DNA of 64,000 nucleotides from positions 25,540,023 through 25,604,022 of the forward strand of contig CM053332.1 in NCBI GenBank assembly GCA_028583605.1, read 5' to 3'. The position numbers and the translations under genes are program-made. Source of the DNA: Dastarcus helophoroides. Taxonomy: Eukaryota; Arthropoda; Insecta; Coleoptera; Bothrideridae. Positions 1 through 12,360 of the stretch are shown here, piece after piece (the stretch's first letter is position 1; every line of letters begins with the position of its first letter). The notes under the pieces are model-generated. The model ran no database searches. It saw only the letters and a program-made list of their open reading frames with translations, and had not been told where the DNA came from.

Positions 1-3000
1 AAGTAAATGGGGACGTTATTAACCCCTATTTCGCCCTCGTAAGGTAATTCATATGAACATTTATTTTTGATTTTCTTAAAAAAAATAATTACGTAAGAAT
101 GCTCTTTAAAATGAAAAACATGTTATTAGTATTTTCGAATTCAAATCCCTTTAATTATCTTATAAGATAGAAATAGTTGTTTCACGAAATACTCAAACAG
201 GGGAAAGAACTTCTTATTTTGACCTTCTGTTGCCGTTTACCGTCCACCGATCGTCTCCTCGAAAGAGACAGTTATCTTAAAAAACTTGCCTACAAATGTT
301 GACTGTTATTTTTTAACAATTTTATTTTAATTTTTCGAATTTAAATCCAAAATTTTGATTTGTTTCTTAAAAATTCTTTTTTACGTGACTTTTAATCGAT
401 TTTTTAATAAAAAAGTAAACATTTTAAGAAATATGGTATGAAAATGTTGGGGAAATATAAATATTTCGACTTTTTTTCAGTACCCCTTTTTTTCAAATTA
501 TTTGTCAAATCAAACTTTTGTCAACATTGTTGTCGAAATGGTTTCCAAGATTCATCTTTTATTTCTACAAATTTCGATTACTTCATGGGATAAAAGTAGT
601 CGCTGCTTAAGATTCTCAAAAAGGGGAGAGCGAACCTCCTACTTTGATTATCTGTCGCCATTTACCGTCCACCGATCAACCCCTCGGAGATAGCTGTCCT
701 AAAAAATTTCTTTACAAATTTTGACCTTTACTTTTTAACTGTTTTACTTCAATTTCTTTAATATAAACCCAAGATTTGTGAATTTCATTTTATATTTCAC
801 AGAATTCTTCTAAATTTTTAACTTAAAATTTTGCATCTATGTAGTATTTACGAATTCAAATCCCTTTAATTATCTTATTAGATAGAAATAGTTGTTCCAT
901 GAAATATTTAAACAGGGAAAAGTGAACCTCCTATTTTGACTTTCTCTTGCCGTTTACCGTCCACCGATCGTCTCCTCGGAAGAGATAGCTATCTTAAAAA
1001 AATTGTCTACAAATGTTGACTGTTATTTTTTAACGACTTTATTTTAATTTTTCGAATTTAAATCCAAAATTTCAATTTGTTTCTCAAAAATTCCCTTTTA
1101 CGTGACTTTTAGTCGATTTTTTAATAAACAGTAAAATATGGTATGAAAATGTTGAAGACATATAAATATTTCGACTTTTTTTCTGTTCCCTTTTTTCGAA
1201 ATTATTTGCCAAATCAAACTTTTTTCAACATTTCTGTCGAAGTGGTTTCCAAGATTCATATTTTATTTCTACAAATTTCGATTGTTTTATTGGACAGAAA
1301 TAGTCATTGCATAAGATTCTCAAAGAGTATCTGTTGCCGTTTACCGTTCACCGATCGACCCTTCGGTCGTAGGCTGTCCTAAGAAATTTCTCTAAAAACT
1401 TTTTACTTTTTAAAAATTTTGCCTAAATTTTTCGAATTTTTAACAAAATTTGTGGATCTTAATTTATATTTTATGTAATTCTTCTAAATTTTAAACTTTT
1501 TATTTTAACTACACGTTATTTTCGAGTTTAATTATCCTATTAAATATAGAAGTAGCTATAAAATTCTCAAACAGGAAAGAATGAACCTCCTATTTGTCCT
1601 TCTGTTGCCGCTTACCGTCCAAAGATTGTTCCCTCGGAGGAGATAGCTATCTTACAAAAATTGTCGACAAATGTTGACTTACTTTTCGACAATTTTATTT
1701 TAATTTTTCGAATTTAAATCCAAAACTTCTATTTGTTCCTAAACAATTCTCTTTTACTTGACTTTTAGTCGATTTTTTAATAAAAAAAGTAAACATTTCG
1801 AGAAATATAGTAAGAACATGTTGGGGAAATATGAATATTTCGATTTTTTTTTCAGTTCCCCTTTTTTTCGAAATTATTTGCCAAATTGAACCTTTTTAAA
1901 CATATTTGTCGAAAAGGTTTCAAGATTCATCTTTTGTTTCTAAAAATGTCGATTGTTTTATTGGATAGAAGTAGTTACTGCATAAGATTCTCAAAGAGGG
2001 GAGGGCGAACCTCCTACTTCGACCATCTGTTGCCATTTACCGTCCACCGATCGACCCCTCGGAAATAGCTGTCCTAAAAAATTATTCTACAAATTTTAAC
2101 CTTTACCTTTTAACTGTTTTACTTCAATTTCTTTCATTTAAACTCAAAATTTGTGAAATTCATTTTATATTTCACATAATTCTTCTAAATTTTTAACTTA
2201 AATTTTGTCTCCATGTTATTAGTATTTTTGAATTCAAATCCCTTTAATTATCTTATTAGATAGAAATAGTTGTTCCACGAAATACACAAACAAGATAATG
2301 TGAACCGCCTATTTTGACCTCTTATTGCCGTTTACCGTCCACCGATCATCTCCTAGGCAGAGATAGCTTTCTTAAAAAAGTTGTCTACAAATGTTGACTA
2401 TTATTTTTTAACAATTTTATTTTAATTTTTCGAATTGGAATCCAAAATTTTGATTTGTTTCTCAAAAATCCCATTTTACTTGAGTTTGAGTCGATTCTTT
2501 AATAACAAAAATAAACATTTCGAGAAATATAGCATGAAAACGTTGTGGACAATATTTTTTGAAGATTTTGACTTTTTTTCAGTTTCCCCCTTTTTCGAAA
2601 TTATTTGCGAAATTGATTTTTTTTTCAAAATTATATTTTTGTGGAAATGGTTTCCAAGATTCGTTTTTTTTTCAAATTTCGCCAATTTTCTCAAAATATT
2701 ATCTTGCACTGAACATTTTTTATGTTCTAAGAAATTATTCCTCAAAATTCGCTTTTTATAGACTATTTTTACCTCAAAATTCAATTTTTTTATCATGTTT
2801 CTACAAATTTTGATTTTTTTTATTAGAAAGAAGTAGTCAAGCCACAAAATTCCCAAAGAAGGGTAAAAGAACTTCCTTTTTTGACCATCTGTTGTCGTTT
2901 ACCGTCCACCGATGAACCCCTCGGAGATAGCTGCTCTAAAAGCTTTCTCTAGAAATTTTGACTTTTACTTTTTAATAATTTTATTCGTTTCTTCTTCCAA

Positions 3001-4150
3001 ATTTGGCCAATTTTCCTAAAACCTTAGTTTTTACTGAATATTTTTTATGTTTTAAGAAATGTTTGCTCAAATTTCGCATTCTATAGATATTTCTTTATAT
3101 CAAAATTTAAGTTTTTCTCATAATTCTACAAATTTCGATTTTTTTTATTAGACAGAAGTAGTCGCGCCATGAAATTCTCAAAGAGGGGAGAGAGAACCTC
3201 CTATTTTGACCATCTGTCGCCATTTACCGTCCACCGATCGAGCCCTCGGAGATAGCTGTCCTAAAAAATTATTTTACAAATTTTAACCTTTACCCTTTAA
3301 CTGTTTTACTTCAATTTGTTTAATTTAAACTCAAAATTTGTGAAATTTATTTTATACTTCACATAATTCCTCTAAATTTTTAACTTAAACTTTTGCCTCC
3401 ATGTTACTAGTATTTTCCGATTCAAATCCCTTTAGTTATCTTATTAGATAGAAATAGTTGTTCCAAGAAATACTCAAACAGGGGAAAGTGAACCTCCTAT
3501 TTTGACCTTCTGTTGCCGTTTACCGTCCACCAATTGTCTCCTCAGAAGAGATAGCTATCTTAAAAAATTTGTCTACAAATGTTAGCTGTTATTTTTTAAT
3601 AATTTTATTTTAATTTTCCGAATTTAAATCCAAAATTTTGATTTGTTTCTCAAAAATTCCGTCTTACTTGTCTCAAAATTATGTATTTGTCGAAATAGTT
3701 TCCAAGATTCGTCTTTTTGCAAATTTTGCCAATTTTTTAAAAATATTACCTTGCACTGAACATATTTTTTGTTCTAAGAAATTCTTCCTCAAAATTCCCT
3801 TTTCATAGACTTTTTTTACCTCAAAATTCAATTTTTTTATCATGTTTCTACAAATTTTGATTTTTTTATTAGATAGAAGTAGTCGCGCCACAAAATTCCC
3901 AAAGAAGGGTAAGAGAACTGCCTTTTTTGACCATCTGTTGTCGTTTACCGTCCACCGATGAACCCTTCGGAGATAGCTGCTCTAAAAACTTTCTCTACAG
4001 ATTTTTACTTTTACTTTTTATTAATTTTACTCGTTTCTTCTTCCAAATTTCGCCGATTTTTTAAAATATTAGTTTTTACTGAATATTCTTTATGTTTTAA
4101 GAATTTTTTCCTCAAATTTCGCATTCTATAAATATTTTTATAAAATTTAT
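1..4150. repeat. Satellite A, block 1 (A/B dimer organisation, about 700 bp)
   Basis: Tandem degenerate units each carry a conserved stretch of about 120 bp: a GATAGAAGTAGT-like start, CTCAAA..GGGGAGAG, GAACCTCCTATTTTGACC, GCCGTTTACCGTCCACCGAT, then CTCGGAGATAGCTGTCCTAA. The GTCCACC core recurs near 240, 665, 957, 1340, 1617, 2040, 2337, 2905, 3218, 3524 and 3950. Cores ending TCTCCTCGGAAGAGATAGCTATCTTA (A type, about 240, 957, 1617, 2337, 3524) alternate with cores ending CCCTCGGAGATAGCTGTCC (B type), giving dimers of about 650-720 bp. A third variant (B', ATGAACCCCTCGGAGATAGCTGCTC) appears at about 2905 and 3950. Spacers are T/A-rich. Open frames here are short and repeat-derived. I cannot name the family. 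Confidence 0.85.
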
Positions 4151-5470
4151 ATAAAATCTCCTAAATTGCATGTGTTTCTCAAAATTTCCACTTTTTTAGT
4201 CAAAATTTGAAACCTGAACTTTGAAAATTGGAACATATATCTTTAATAATGAAACAGAGTCAGCTTTCGTCAAAAGTTTTTAGTTTAAATTTAAAGTTTT
4301 AACTTCATGTTATTAGTATATTTCAATTTCAACTCTTTTAATTACTATCTTATTAAATAGAAAGTAACTCAATAAAATTTCCAAACAGGGGAGAGCAAAA
4401 CTTCTATTTTGAACATTCGTCGCCGCTTAGCATCCACCGATTGTCCCCTCTCGGGAGATAGCTGCCTTAAAAAATATGTCACAACAAACCGTTAGACATC
4501 AGCATTACGAGACAGGCATCAGTCTAAGAACTGAATTAAAATTTCGAGTTGTTTTTTGATTCAATTCAGTTTACCACTCACAAATTTTAAAGTTGTCACT
4601 TCGAAATTTCGAATAAATATAATCTCGAACTAATTTTATAAATGGCAAGTGTTTTTTTCAATTTCCATTTTTATAGTCAAAATTTAAAGCCTGAACTTTG
4701 TAAATTCAAATATCGATAATTTTGAAACTGAGTTAACTTTCGTCAAAAGTTCTTAGTTTAAATTTGAAGTTTTAACTTCATGTTCTTAGTATAAATATAC
4801 TAAGAACATTAAGTTAAATTTCAACCCTTTTAATTACTATCTTATTAAATAGAAAGTAACTCAATAAAATTTCTAAACGGGGGAGAGCGAAACTTCTAAT
4901 TTGAACATCCGTCGCCGTTTACCATCCACCGATCGTTCTCTCTTGGGAGATGCCTTAAAAAATATGTTATAACAAACCGTTAGACATTTTAGCATTACGA
5001 CAGAGGTAGCATTCTAAAATTTGAATTAAAATTTCGACTTTTTCTGATCATTTCACTTTACCACTAACAATTTCCAAAATTGTCACTTTGAAATTTCGAA
5101 TAAATAAATTGCAAATTGTTCTCAAAATGTACATTTTTAAATAAAAGTTCATTTTTGGTCAAAAGTTTGAATTTAAGATGTAATTTAATTGGCAAATTTG
5201 GACATTAATAATTTTACAATAGAGTCGACTTTCGTTAAAAAATTTTTAATCCAAACTTAAAATTTTTTCTTCATGATTATTAATGTAAACGAATTCAAAT
5301 AGTTTTAATTTATTGATTAATTTTTAATTATTTTATTAAATGGAAGTAGTCACTCCGTAAAATTCTGAACAAGGGAAAGCGACCATTCTATTTTGAACAT
5401 CCGTCGCCGTTTACTGTCCACCGATCCTTCTCTCGGAAAAGATAGCTGACATAAAAAATCCTCACAATTT
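4150..5470. repeat. Satellite A, block 2 (about 490-bp units)
   Basis: Three further copies of the satellite A core, near 4425, 4915 and 5410, are spaced about 490 bp apart. They share block-specific sequence absent from block 1, such as AACAAACCGTTAGACAT at about 4490 and 4974. The core is more diverged (CATCCACCGATTGTCCCCTC, ACCATCCACCGATCGTTCTC). This is a separate local homogenisation unit of the same satellite. Confidence 0.75.
4776..4813. repeat. Short hairpin in satellite A
   Basis: ATGTTCTTAGTAT (4780-4792) and ATACTAAGAACAT (4797-4809) form a perfect 13-bp inverted repeat around the 4-nt loop AAAT. One mismatch further out, ACTT/AAGT extends it to 17 bp. The neighbouring copy of the same unit (about 4309-4320) has only the left half, so the hairpin was created by a local inverted duplication in this copy. 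Confidence 0.7.
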
Positions 5471-5975
5471 CGATTATAAAAAATTTCAAATTAATTTCAT
5501 AGTCGGTTGTGTTCATTTTTTTATTTCAAATTTAGGATATTCCATTTCTAATTCTTCAATTATCAACAGACTAATTATCGATATATTTTTCATCATTATT
5601 TATGACCTTCAAACGTCTAACGTTGATGCTTTTCCTGTGGAAATCTTTCGGTTTTGATTCGAAAAACTCATGCATCAAGTTTTAGTCAATTGGAAAGTTT
5701 TTGTTAAAATTTACATTTTTTGTCAACATTTTTAAAATTCAGATTAAAATTTGGAAATTTATATTTATATAATAATAATATTTATATAATAAAAATTTTA
5801 AAATGACGTCGATTTCTGTTTAAAAGTTTAAACATTTTCGACTTTAAAATCGCAATTTTCTGTTTTTTTGGTAAGATTTCATTATTTCTTAATTACGTTA
5901 TTAGTATTCTCGAGTTTAAATCCATCTCATTACTTAATTAAATAAAAGGAGCCGTTCCATCAAACTAAGCACTCC
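5471..5975. other. AT-rich spacer between satellite A blocks
   Basis: This stretch has no satellite A core and no credible gene. It contains TTTATATAATAATAATATTTATATAAT-like simple sequence around 5760-5795. I see nothing else definable. Confidence 0.5.
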
Positions 5976-8449
5976 TGATGTCGCCGTTTACCGTCCACTG
6001 ATCGTCTTCTTGGGGGAAAATTGCAATTTAAAATTGGAAAATACGACAAAATATGTTGACACTGAAGTCAAAATGTCAAGTCAAATTTTGGAGATTAGTA
6101 GAATTCATTAGATATTAGATGTCGTGAATTTTATTTTTTTTCTATAAATTTTCGAATTCAAATCCATCTCATTACTTAATTAAATAAAAGGATCCGTTCC
6201 ATCAAACTAAGCACTCCTGACGTCGCCGTTTACCGTCCACTGATCGTCCTTTTGGGGGAGATACCTGCCCTAAAAAAAATGCTAATTTTGTCAAAAAATT
6301 TTCAGTTTTAAAAATTTTGTTAAAAATTTTTCAGTGTAAAAACTGATCGTCCTCTTGGGGGAGATACCTGTTCTAAGAAAAATGCCGATTTTGTCAAAAA
6401 AATTTCAGTTTTAAGAATTTTGTTAAAAATTTTTCAGTTTAAAAAATTTTGACTTTGAAATTGCAACTTCGTCTTTTTTTTGGTAACATGCCGTTAATTC
6501 TTACTTACGTTATTATTTTTTTTGAATTCAAATATTTATAATTACCTAATTAGAAAGAAGGAGCCGTTGCGTAAAATTTCTAAGCTAACCTTCTGTTTTG
6601 ACCTGCCGTTGCCGTTTTCCGTCCACAGATCGTCGCCTATGAGAGATAACTGCCCTAAAAAAATGACTTTCTCTTCGAAATTAAAATAATTGGGAATCAG
6701 AAGTTTTTTAAATGTCAAAATCTAGAGATATGAAATTGTATAGAAAAAATCTCAGTATTTTGACTACCAATCTCAAAATTGCAATTTAAAATTGGAAAAT
6801 ATGACAAAATATGTTGACACTGAAGTCAAAATTTCAAGAGCCAAATTTTCGAGATTAGTAGATTTCATTAGAGATTAGATGTCGTGAATTTTATTTTTAT
6901 TTCCATTAAATTTTCGAATTCAAATCCATCTCATTACTTAATTAAATAAAAGGATCCGTTCCATCAAACTAAGCACTCCTGACGTCGCCGTTTACCGTCC
7001 ACTGATCATCCTCTTGGGGGAGATACCTGTCCTAGAAAATGCCAATGTTGTCAAAAAATTTTCAGTTTTAAAAATTGTGTTAAAAATTTTTCAGTTTAAA
7101 AAATTTTGGCTTTGAAATTGCAACTTCGTCTTTTTTTTGGTAACATGCCGGTAATTCTTACTTACGTTATTATTTTTTTTTGAATTCAAATATTTATAAT
7201 TACCTAATTAGAAAGAAGGAGCCGTTGCGTAAAATTTCTAAGCTAACCTTCTGTTTTGACCTGCCGTTGCCGTTTTCCGTCCACAGATCGTCGCCTATGA
7301 GAGATAACTGCCCTAAAAAATAACTTTCTCTTCGAAATTAAAATAATTGGGAATCAGAAGTTTTTTAAATGTCAAAATCTAGAGATATGAAATTGTATAG
7401 AAAAAATCTCAGTATTTTGACTACCAATCTCAAAATTGCAATTTAAAATTGGAAAATATGACAAAATATGTTGACACTGAAGTCAAAATTTCAAGAGTCA
7501 AATTTTCGAGATTAGTAGATTTCATTAGAGATTAGATGTCGTGAATTTTATTTTTTTTTTCTATAAATTTTCGAATTCAAATCCATCTCATTACTTAATT
7601 AAATAAAAGGATCCGTTCCATCAAACTAAGCACTCCTGACGTCGCCGTTTACCGTCCACTGATCGTCCTCTTGGGGGAGATACCTGCTCCTAAAAAAATG
7701 CCAATTTTGTCAAAAAATTTTCAGTTTTAAAAATTGTGTTAAAAATTTTTCAGTTTAAAAAATTTTGACTTTGAAATTGCAACTTCGTCTTTTTTTTGGT
7801 AACATGCCGGTACTTCTTACTTACGTTATTATTTTTTTTTAATTCAAATATTTATAATTACCTAATTAGAAAGAATGAGCCGTTGAGTAAAATTTCTAAG
7901 CTAACCTTCTGTTTTGACCTGCCGTTGCCGTTTTCCGTCCACAGATCGTCGCCGATGAGAGATAATTGCCCCAAAAAAATGACTTTCTCTTCAAAATTAA
8001 AATAATTGGGAATCAGAAGTTTTTTAAATGTCAAAATCTAGAGATATGAAATTGTATAGAAAAAATCTCAGTATTTTGACTACCAATCTCAAAATTGCAA
8101 TTTAAAATTGGAAAATGTGACAAAATATGTTGACACTGAAGTCGAAATTTCAAGAAAAGAGTCAAACTATAGAAATTATTAGATTTCATTAGAGATTAGA
8201 TGTCGTGATTTTTTTTTCAATAAATTTGATTTTTTCTAGAAATATGTTTTTTCAGTTTAAAAAATTTTGACTTTGAAATTGCAACTTCGTCTTTTTTTTG
8301 GTAACATACCGTTAATTCTCACTTACATTATTTTTTTTGTTAATTCAAATATTTATAATTACCTAATTAGAAATAAGGAGGCGTTGCGTAAAATTTCTGA
8401 GCAGGGGAACCTTCTGTTTTGACCTGCCGTTGCCGTTTTCCGTCCACAG
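5976..8449. repeat. Satellite A, block 3 (658-bp higher-order repeat)
   Basis: Two core subtypes alternate. One is GACGTCGCCGTTTACCGTCC-ACTGATCGTCCTCTTGGGGG (about 5980, 6225, 6985, 7643). The other is GCCGTTGCCGTTTTCCGTCC-ACAGATCGTCGCC (6605, 7263, 7921, 8426). Starts of GCCGTTTTCC fall at 6611, 7269, 7927 and 8432, a period of exactly 658 bp twice and then 505 bp. The two complete repeats look nearly identical over long stretches, so this block was amplified recently compared with blocks 1 and 2. The last unit lacks the first core subtype and stops inside the second core at 8449. Confidence 0.9.
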
Positions 8450-8500
8450 TATAATTACAGTTCCGTTTATTGTCAACGTATAAGCTTACTTTTTAGATTT

Positions 8501-8680
8501 GATGAAACGGACTGGTCCTTGGTTATCTTTAAAAATTGAAACACAGAACTTGTCCCCTGAAACCAAGAAAAATTAAAAACACAACAAAGGTTGCTCTAAC
8601 GCGTTTCGACAGCCAAGCTGTCATCTTCAGAGAAACAGAAAGTTTTCTTGGTTTCAGGGGACAAGTTCTGTGTTTCAATT
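8501..8680. mobile_element. FB1 foldback element, compact copy (FB1-a)
   Basis: A 38-bp perfect inverted repeat (8534-8571 and 8643-8680; inner motif TTGTCCCCTGAAACCAAGAA) encloses a 71-bp centre. That centre holds GCTCTAACGCGTTTCGACAG and the small hairpin GACAGC-CAA-GCTGTC. The likely outer end on the left is GATGAAACGGACTGGTCCTT (8501-8520), because the same sequence in reverse ends the copy near 63.2 kb. No open frame encodes a transposase. Other members are at 22.1, 27.0, 28.5, 55.4 and 63.1 kb. I cannot assign a superfamily. Confidence 0.8.
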
Positions 8681-8819
8681 TACTTTTTAGAGAAATAGTA
8701 AAATGCGAGACGAGTTGCATTTAGATTTTTCTTGAAATTGAAATTATTTTCTCAAAACATTGACACTTTCAAAGAGAGTTTTTTTCTTAATATTTTAATT
8801 CCTGCTCGAAATATTGACT

Positions 8820-9071
8820 TCTTTTTCAATACTTTTACAAAAATTAGTTTTTAAAAATGTGATTTTGATCAAAATTAAAAATAAATTAGGATTTTTAATG
8901 TCGCAACTTCGTGAAAGAAACCTAGAATTTCTATAAAAAGAAGTCAGAGAATATTTAAAATTTCTACAAAAAGTTGTGAAATGAAAAGTGTTCAGAAAAT
9001 TTTGGGAAAAAACTTTTAAGCGAAATTGGGGGTGCTGCAGTTCCACAGTGCCTATACGACAGCCGCCACTG
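8820..9071 (+). mobile_element. Right end of a hAT-like element (left end not in window)
   Basis: The segment closely matches 32180-32435, the right end of the hAT-like element at 29850-32435. This includes CAATACTTTTACAAAAATTA, AAAGTGTTCAGAAAATTTTG, GGGGGTGCTGCAGTTC, CACAGTGCCTATACG and the terminal CCGCCACTG. The element ends at 9071, so its predicted 8-bp target duplication is GATTCCGA (9072-9079). I found no matching CAGTGGCGG start preceded by that octamer upstream in the window. The left end is therefore deleted or lies before position 1. Confidence 0.75.
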
Positions 9072-9655
9072 GATTCCGAGTTTAGTTTTCAAAATAAAGT
9101 GGGTATTATTCAATTCACGTGTTAATCAATTGGAACCGATAGTCCCGCAACAATATTTATTTAAAATTCCTCTCTACGAAATGTTGTTAATTTCGAATTT
9201 TTCTCAAAAATTAGACTTTTTTTTAGTCCAACTTTTTCAAAATTCGATTTTCTTCTCCTAATTTGTAGACGTATTTTGTTCAAAATTTGACCTCTCTTCC
9301 CGAAAGAAGGAAAGATCGAAGTTTTCAGAAAATTAAATTTTAAACATAAATTTCGAAATTTTCGAAAACCTAAGCTTTATATAAAACTTGAAATTTAGAA
9401 AAAATCGAACTTTAAGTAAAATTAGAAAATTCTCAAACAAAAAAACGAATTTTGGCAAAAATATCGTAATTTTGACTTTTTTGTAGTAAATGTGTCATTT
9501 TTGTCAAAAGTAGACCTTTTTTGAAGATTTTGATTGTTGTTGATAGTGTAATTTCGTTTTTTTAGTCGGACATTGGCGCTCAAGGAGCCAAATGTGCTGA
9601 AAGGTTTTCAAAAACGTCTATTTATTTATAAATCATTATTCCAAAATATTAAACT
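9072..9655. other. AT-rich spacer between two hAT-like elements
   Basis: Low-complexity T/A-rich sequence with TTTCGA/AATTTT motifs resembling the flanking arrays. No credible coding region or RNA gene is visible. Its last 8 bases (9648-9655, ATTAAACT) are the left target duplication of the next element. Confidence 0.5.
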
Positions 9656-9719
9656 CAGTGGCGGCTCGCGTATAGGCACTGTGGAACTGCAGCACCCCCA
9701 ATTCCGCTTAGGAGTTTTT

Positions 9720-10625
9720 TCTCAACATTTTCCAAAGACTTTTCCTTAAACAATTTTTTATAGTAAAGTAAAGTTTCTAAGATTTCTTTTTATAGAAATG
9801 TCAAGTTTCTTTTACGAAGTTACGGGATTTTAAAACATATTTTAATTTTCTTTCTAATTTTTGTAAAAATTTTAAGAAAATAATTAAAATTACAAAATAA
9901 AATCTAAATCCAAATATTCTTGCATTTTAATATTAATAATTTTATAGCGAATATTCGACTTTTTATCTGAAATCGCAGTTTCAACTTTTTTGTAAAAAAA
10001 TTGTAAGTTTCTTTTAGATATTTCGATTTATTTAATATTCAATTTTTTTTAAATATTTTATAAAAAGAATTTTCTTTATAAATTCCCATTTTTTCTGAAA
10101 ATTTTGTACTTAAAATTTTTTCTGGAAATTTCAACTTCTCCATATTTTATATTCCTCTAATTTGCTTTAAAAATGTCAAGTTTCTTTTTACTAGACTTTG
10201 ACATTTCATAGTTCATTTTATTTTCTAATTTTGAAAAAAAGGTTTCGCAAAAAACCCGAAAATTTCAATAAAAATGTCAACATTTTGGAGAAAACGAAGA
10301 AGTTTTAAGAAGAAATTTAATTTTCAACTGCTTATGCCTTTCGATATTTTTCTAAAATGAAGTAACAACCGAGTCTTGGATTGTTTTTGTAAAATTTCAA
10401 TTTCAACCTTTTTGTAAAGATATTTCAAAATTTTTCTCAAATTTCGATTTTCTCTAAGAAATTTTTTTAGAATTTTGACTTTTGCTGGAGATTTTGTCTT
10501 TAAAATATTTTTTCTTGTAAAAATTTTGATTTCTCTAATTTGTTTTAGAAATGTCAAAGTTTTTCACCAAATGTTAATATTTTAACGTCGCTTTTATTTT
10601 GTAATTTTGATAAGAAAATGAAAAT
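9720..10625. repeat. Degenerate TTTCGAC-type AT-rich array inside the hAT-like element
   Basis: Irregular repetition of AAATTTCAACTTTTTTGTAA / TTTCTCAAATTTCGATTTTC-like segments. The vocabulary matches the arrays near 31 kb, 45 kb and 56 kb but the units are strongly diverged. There is no gene. Confidence 0.55.
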
Positions 10626-10631
10626 TATTAA

Positions 10632-10990
10632 GCACTAGCTGACCCTGGTGTACTTCGTACCACCTCAGAATTAATAAATATTGTGTTAACTCATTAGCTG
10701 AATTAAATTTTACATTAAAATATTTAATACGCTCGTCCGTTTCCAGGTGAAGCCTATGCGAAAACCCGTTAAAAACGGATCATACTCAAAACAGGTACAA
10801 TGCCATCTACTGGAAATTGATTACAACACATTCACGGTTAGTGTAGATTGCGGTACATTTCTGTCATGTTCCTATTATGAATTAGAGATGGCGTTGTACA
10901 CGGATTTCTTATAAAACATGTGGATTTTTCAATATTTACTTTATTCTGCTATTCGAGGCCGAGACAAATCTAACAAAGGAAAGAACATAA
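10632..10990. mobile_element. Fragment of an unrelated dispersed element
   Basis: The composition changes abruptly to mixed sequence starting CACTAGCTGACCCTGGTGTA-CTTCGTACC. A TAGCTGACCC..CTTCGTACC start is familiar from interspersed elements of many insect genomes, but I cannot name the family from memory alone. An imperfect inverted pair, GTACAATGCCATCTACT (about 10796) and AGAGATGGCGTTGTAC (about 10885), lies inside. No open frame of note is present. It is nested in the 5.3-kb hAT-like element, so it arrived within it or after it. Confidence 0.4.
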
Positions 10991-11706
10991 AAATCCGTTC
11001 AGCCATTCTGGAGTTGTAAATGGCGTAATTAACACGACTTTGTTTTATGTATGTAGATAAATTTAGAGAAAATAAACTCCAAATTTGCATAAAAATAAGA
11101 AAATTTTGAGAAAAATATTGAAACTTCAAGAAAAATATTGAAACTTCAAGAAAAAATAAATCTTGTAAATTTCAACATTTGTTGCAATTTTATTCTCTCT
11201 AAAAAAAATTACTACTACTGTAGGACCAAAGTAAATTCTGAAACAAATTATCCAATTTTTCTAAAAATGTTAAATTTATTCTTGAAATTCTCAAGTTCGA
11301 ATCTAAAAATAGGAGCAAATTTTGAAGATAAAGCAGACAATATTTCTAGGAAAGGTTGAAATTTCTTATTTGTATACAAAATTTTTGAAATAAAGTAACA
11401 ATTTAGGAATCAAAGAAAAAAAAAACAATTTTTAAAAATAAATTAATTGTCAAAAATATTTTTAAAATTTCGACTGTTAAAGTGGGAATTATTGACATTT
11501 TTGAGAAAAAGAGTCAACATTTCAAGAAGAGTCTCAAAAATTTCGAAATTAAAAGTAATCAAAATGTTGCTAAAAATTAATCAACTTGAAGTCAATATTT
11601 TGAGATTCAAATTTAAATTTTGACATTTTATTTGTACATAAACTGCAAGTCTTTTTTCGAAATTTGTTTTAAAGCTTCGCACATTTTTAAAAATCGAAAT
11701 GTTTGT

Positions 11707-11812
11707 TACTAGGATTAATATTTATTTTAATATAATAATATTTAAATAATAAATATTACTAGGATTAATATTTATTTTAATATAATAATATATAAATAAT
11801 AAATATAATAAT
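11707..11812. repeat. 50-bp tandem duplication, TA-rich
   Basis: ACTAGGATTAATATTTATTT followed by TAATATAATAATAT.. occurs at 11708 and again at 11758, an exact 50-bp step, and then runs into (AAT)n. It is a simple local duplication. Confidence 0.75.
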
Positions 11813-12360
11813 AATAATACCAAAAAATTTAAATTTAAAAGGAAAAAATTACCAGTTACAAAAAATAAAGCCAAAGTTATCAGAAAAGCCGAAACTTTGA
11901 AAAAAAGTGGAATTATTAAAAATTTCGCAATTTTCATAGAGAGTCAAATTTCCAAAGGAAAATAAAGATTTTGAAAAAACGTAATATTTTGAAAAAACAA
12001 TTTAAATTTTTCAAATAGTTGACATTTACAATAATTTTGAGAATGGAAAAAAGCAACAGTTTGGAAAAATATCGACATTTAAAAATAAATTGCAGAATTT
12101 TGAATTAAATTTTCAAAGAAGGTAAATTTTTGTATATTGGTGAAAACTTAAAATAATCAAAAATTCGTAATTATTAAAAAGGTTTAAATTTTGAAAAGGT
12201 AAAATTTCGGATAGTCGAAATTTTGAGTAGTTCAAATTTAAAATAAAAATTCTCTTTTTTTAAAAGTTGAAGATTTAATTGGAAATGTTTAAATCAAAAT
12301 TATAAATAATATTTTGATAAAAGTTTGGACTTTTAAAAAAAAGTCAAGTTTTTAAAAAGA

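Noticed and set aside
1..8449. SINE or tRNA-derived core in satellite A
   Set aside because: I looked for A-box and B-box promoter motifs and a cloverleaf around the GTCCACCGATCG core and found none.
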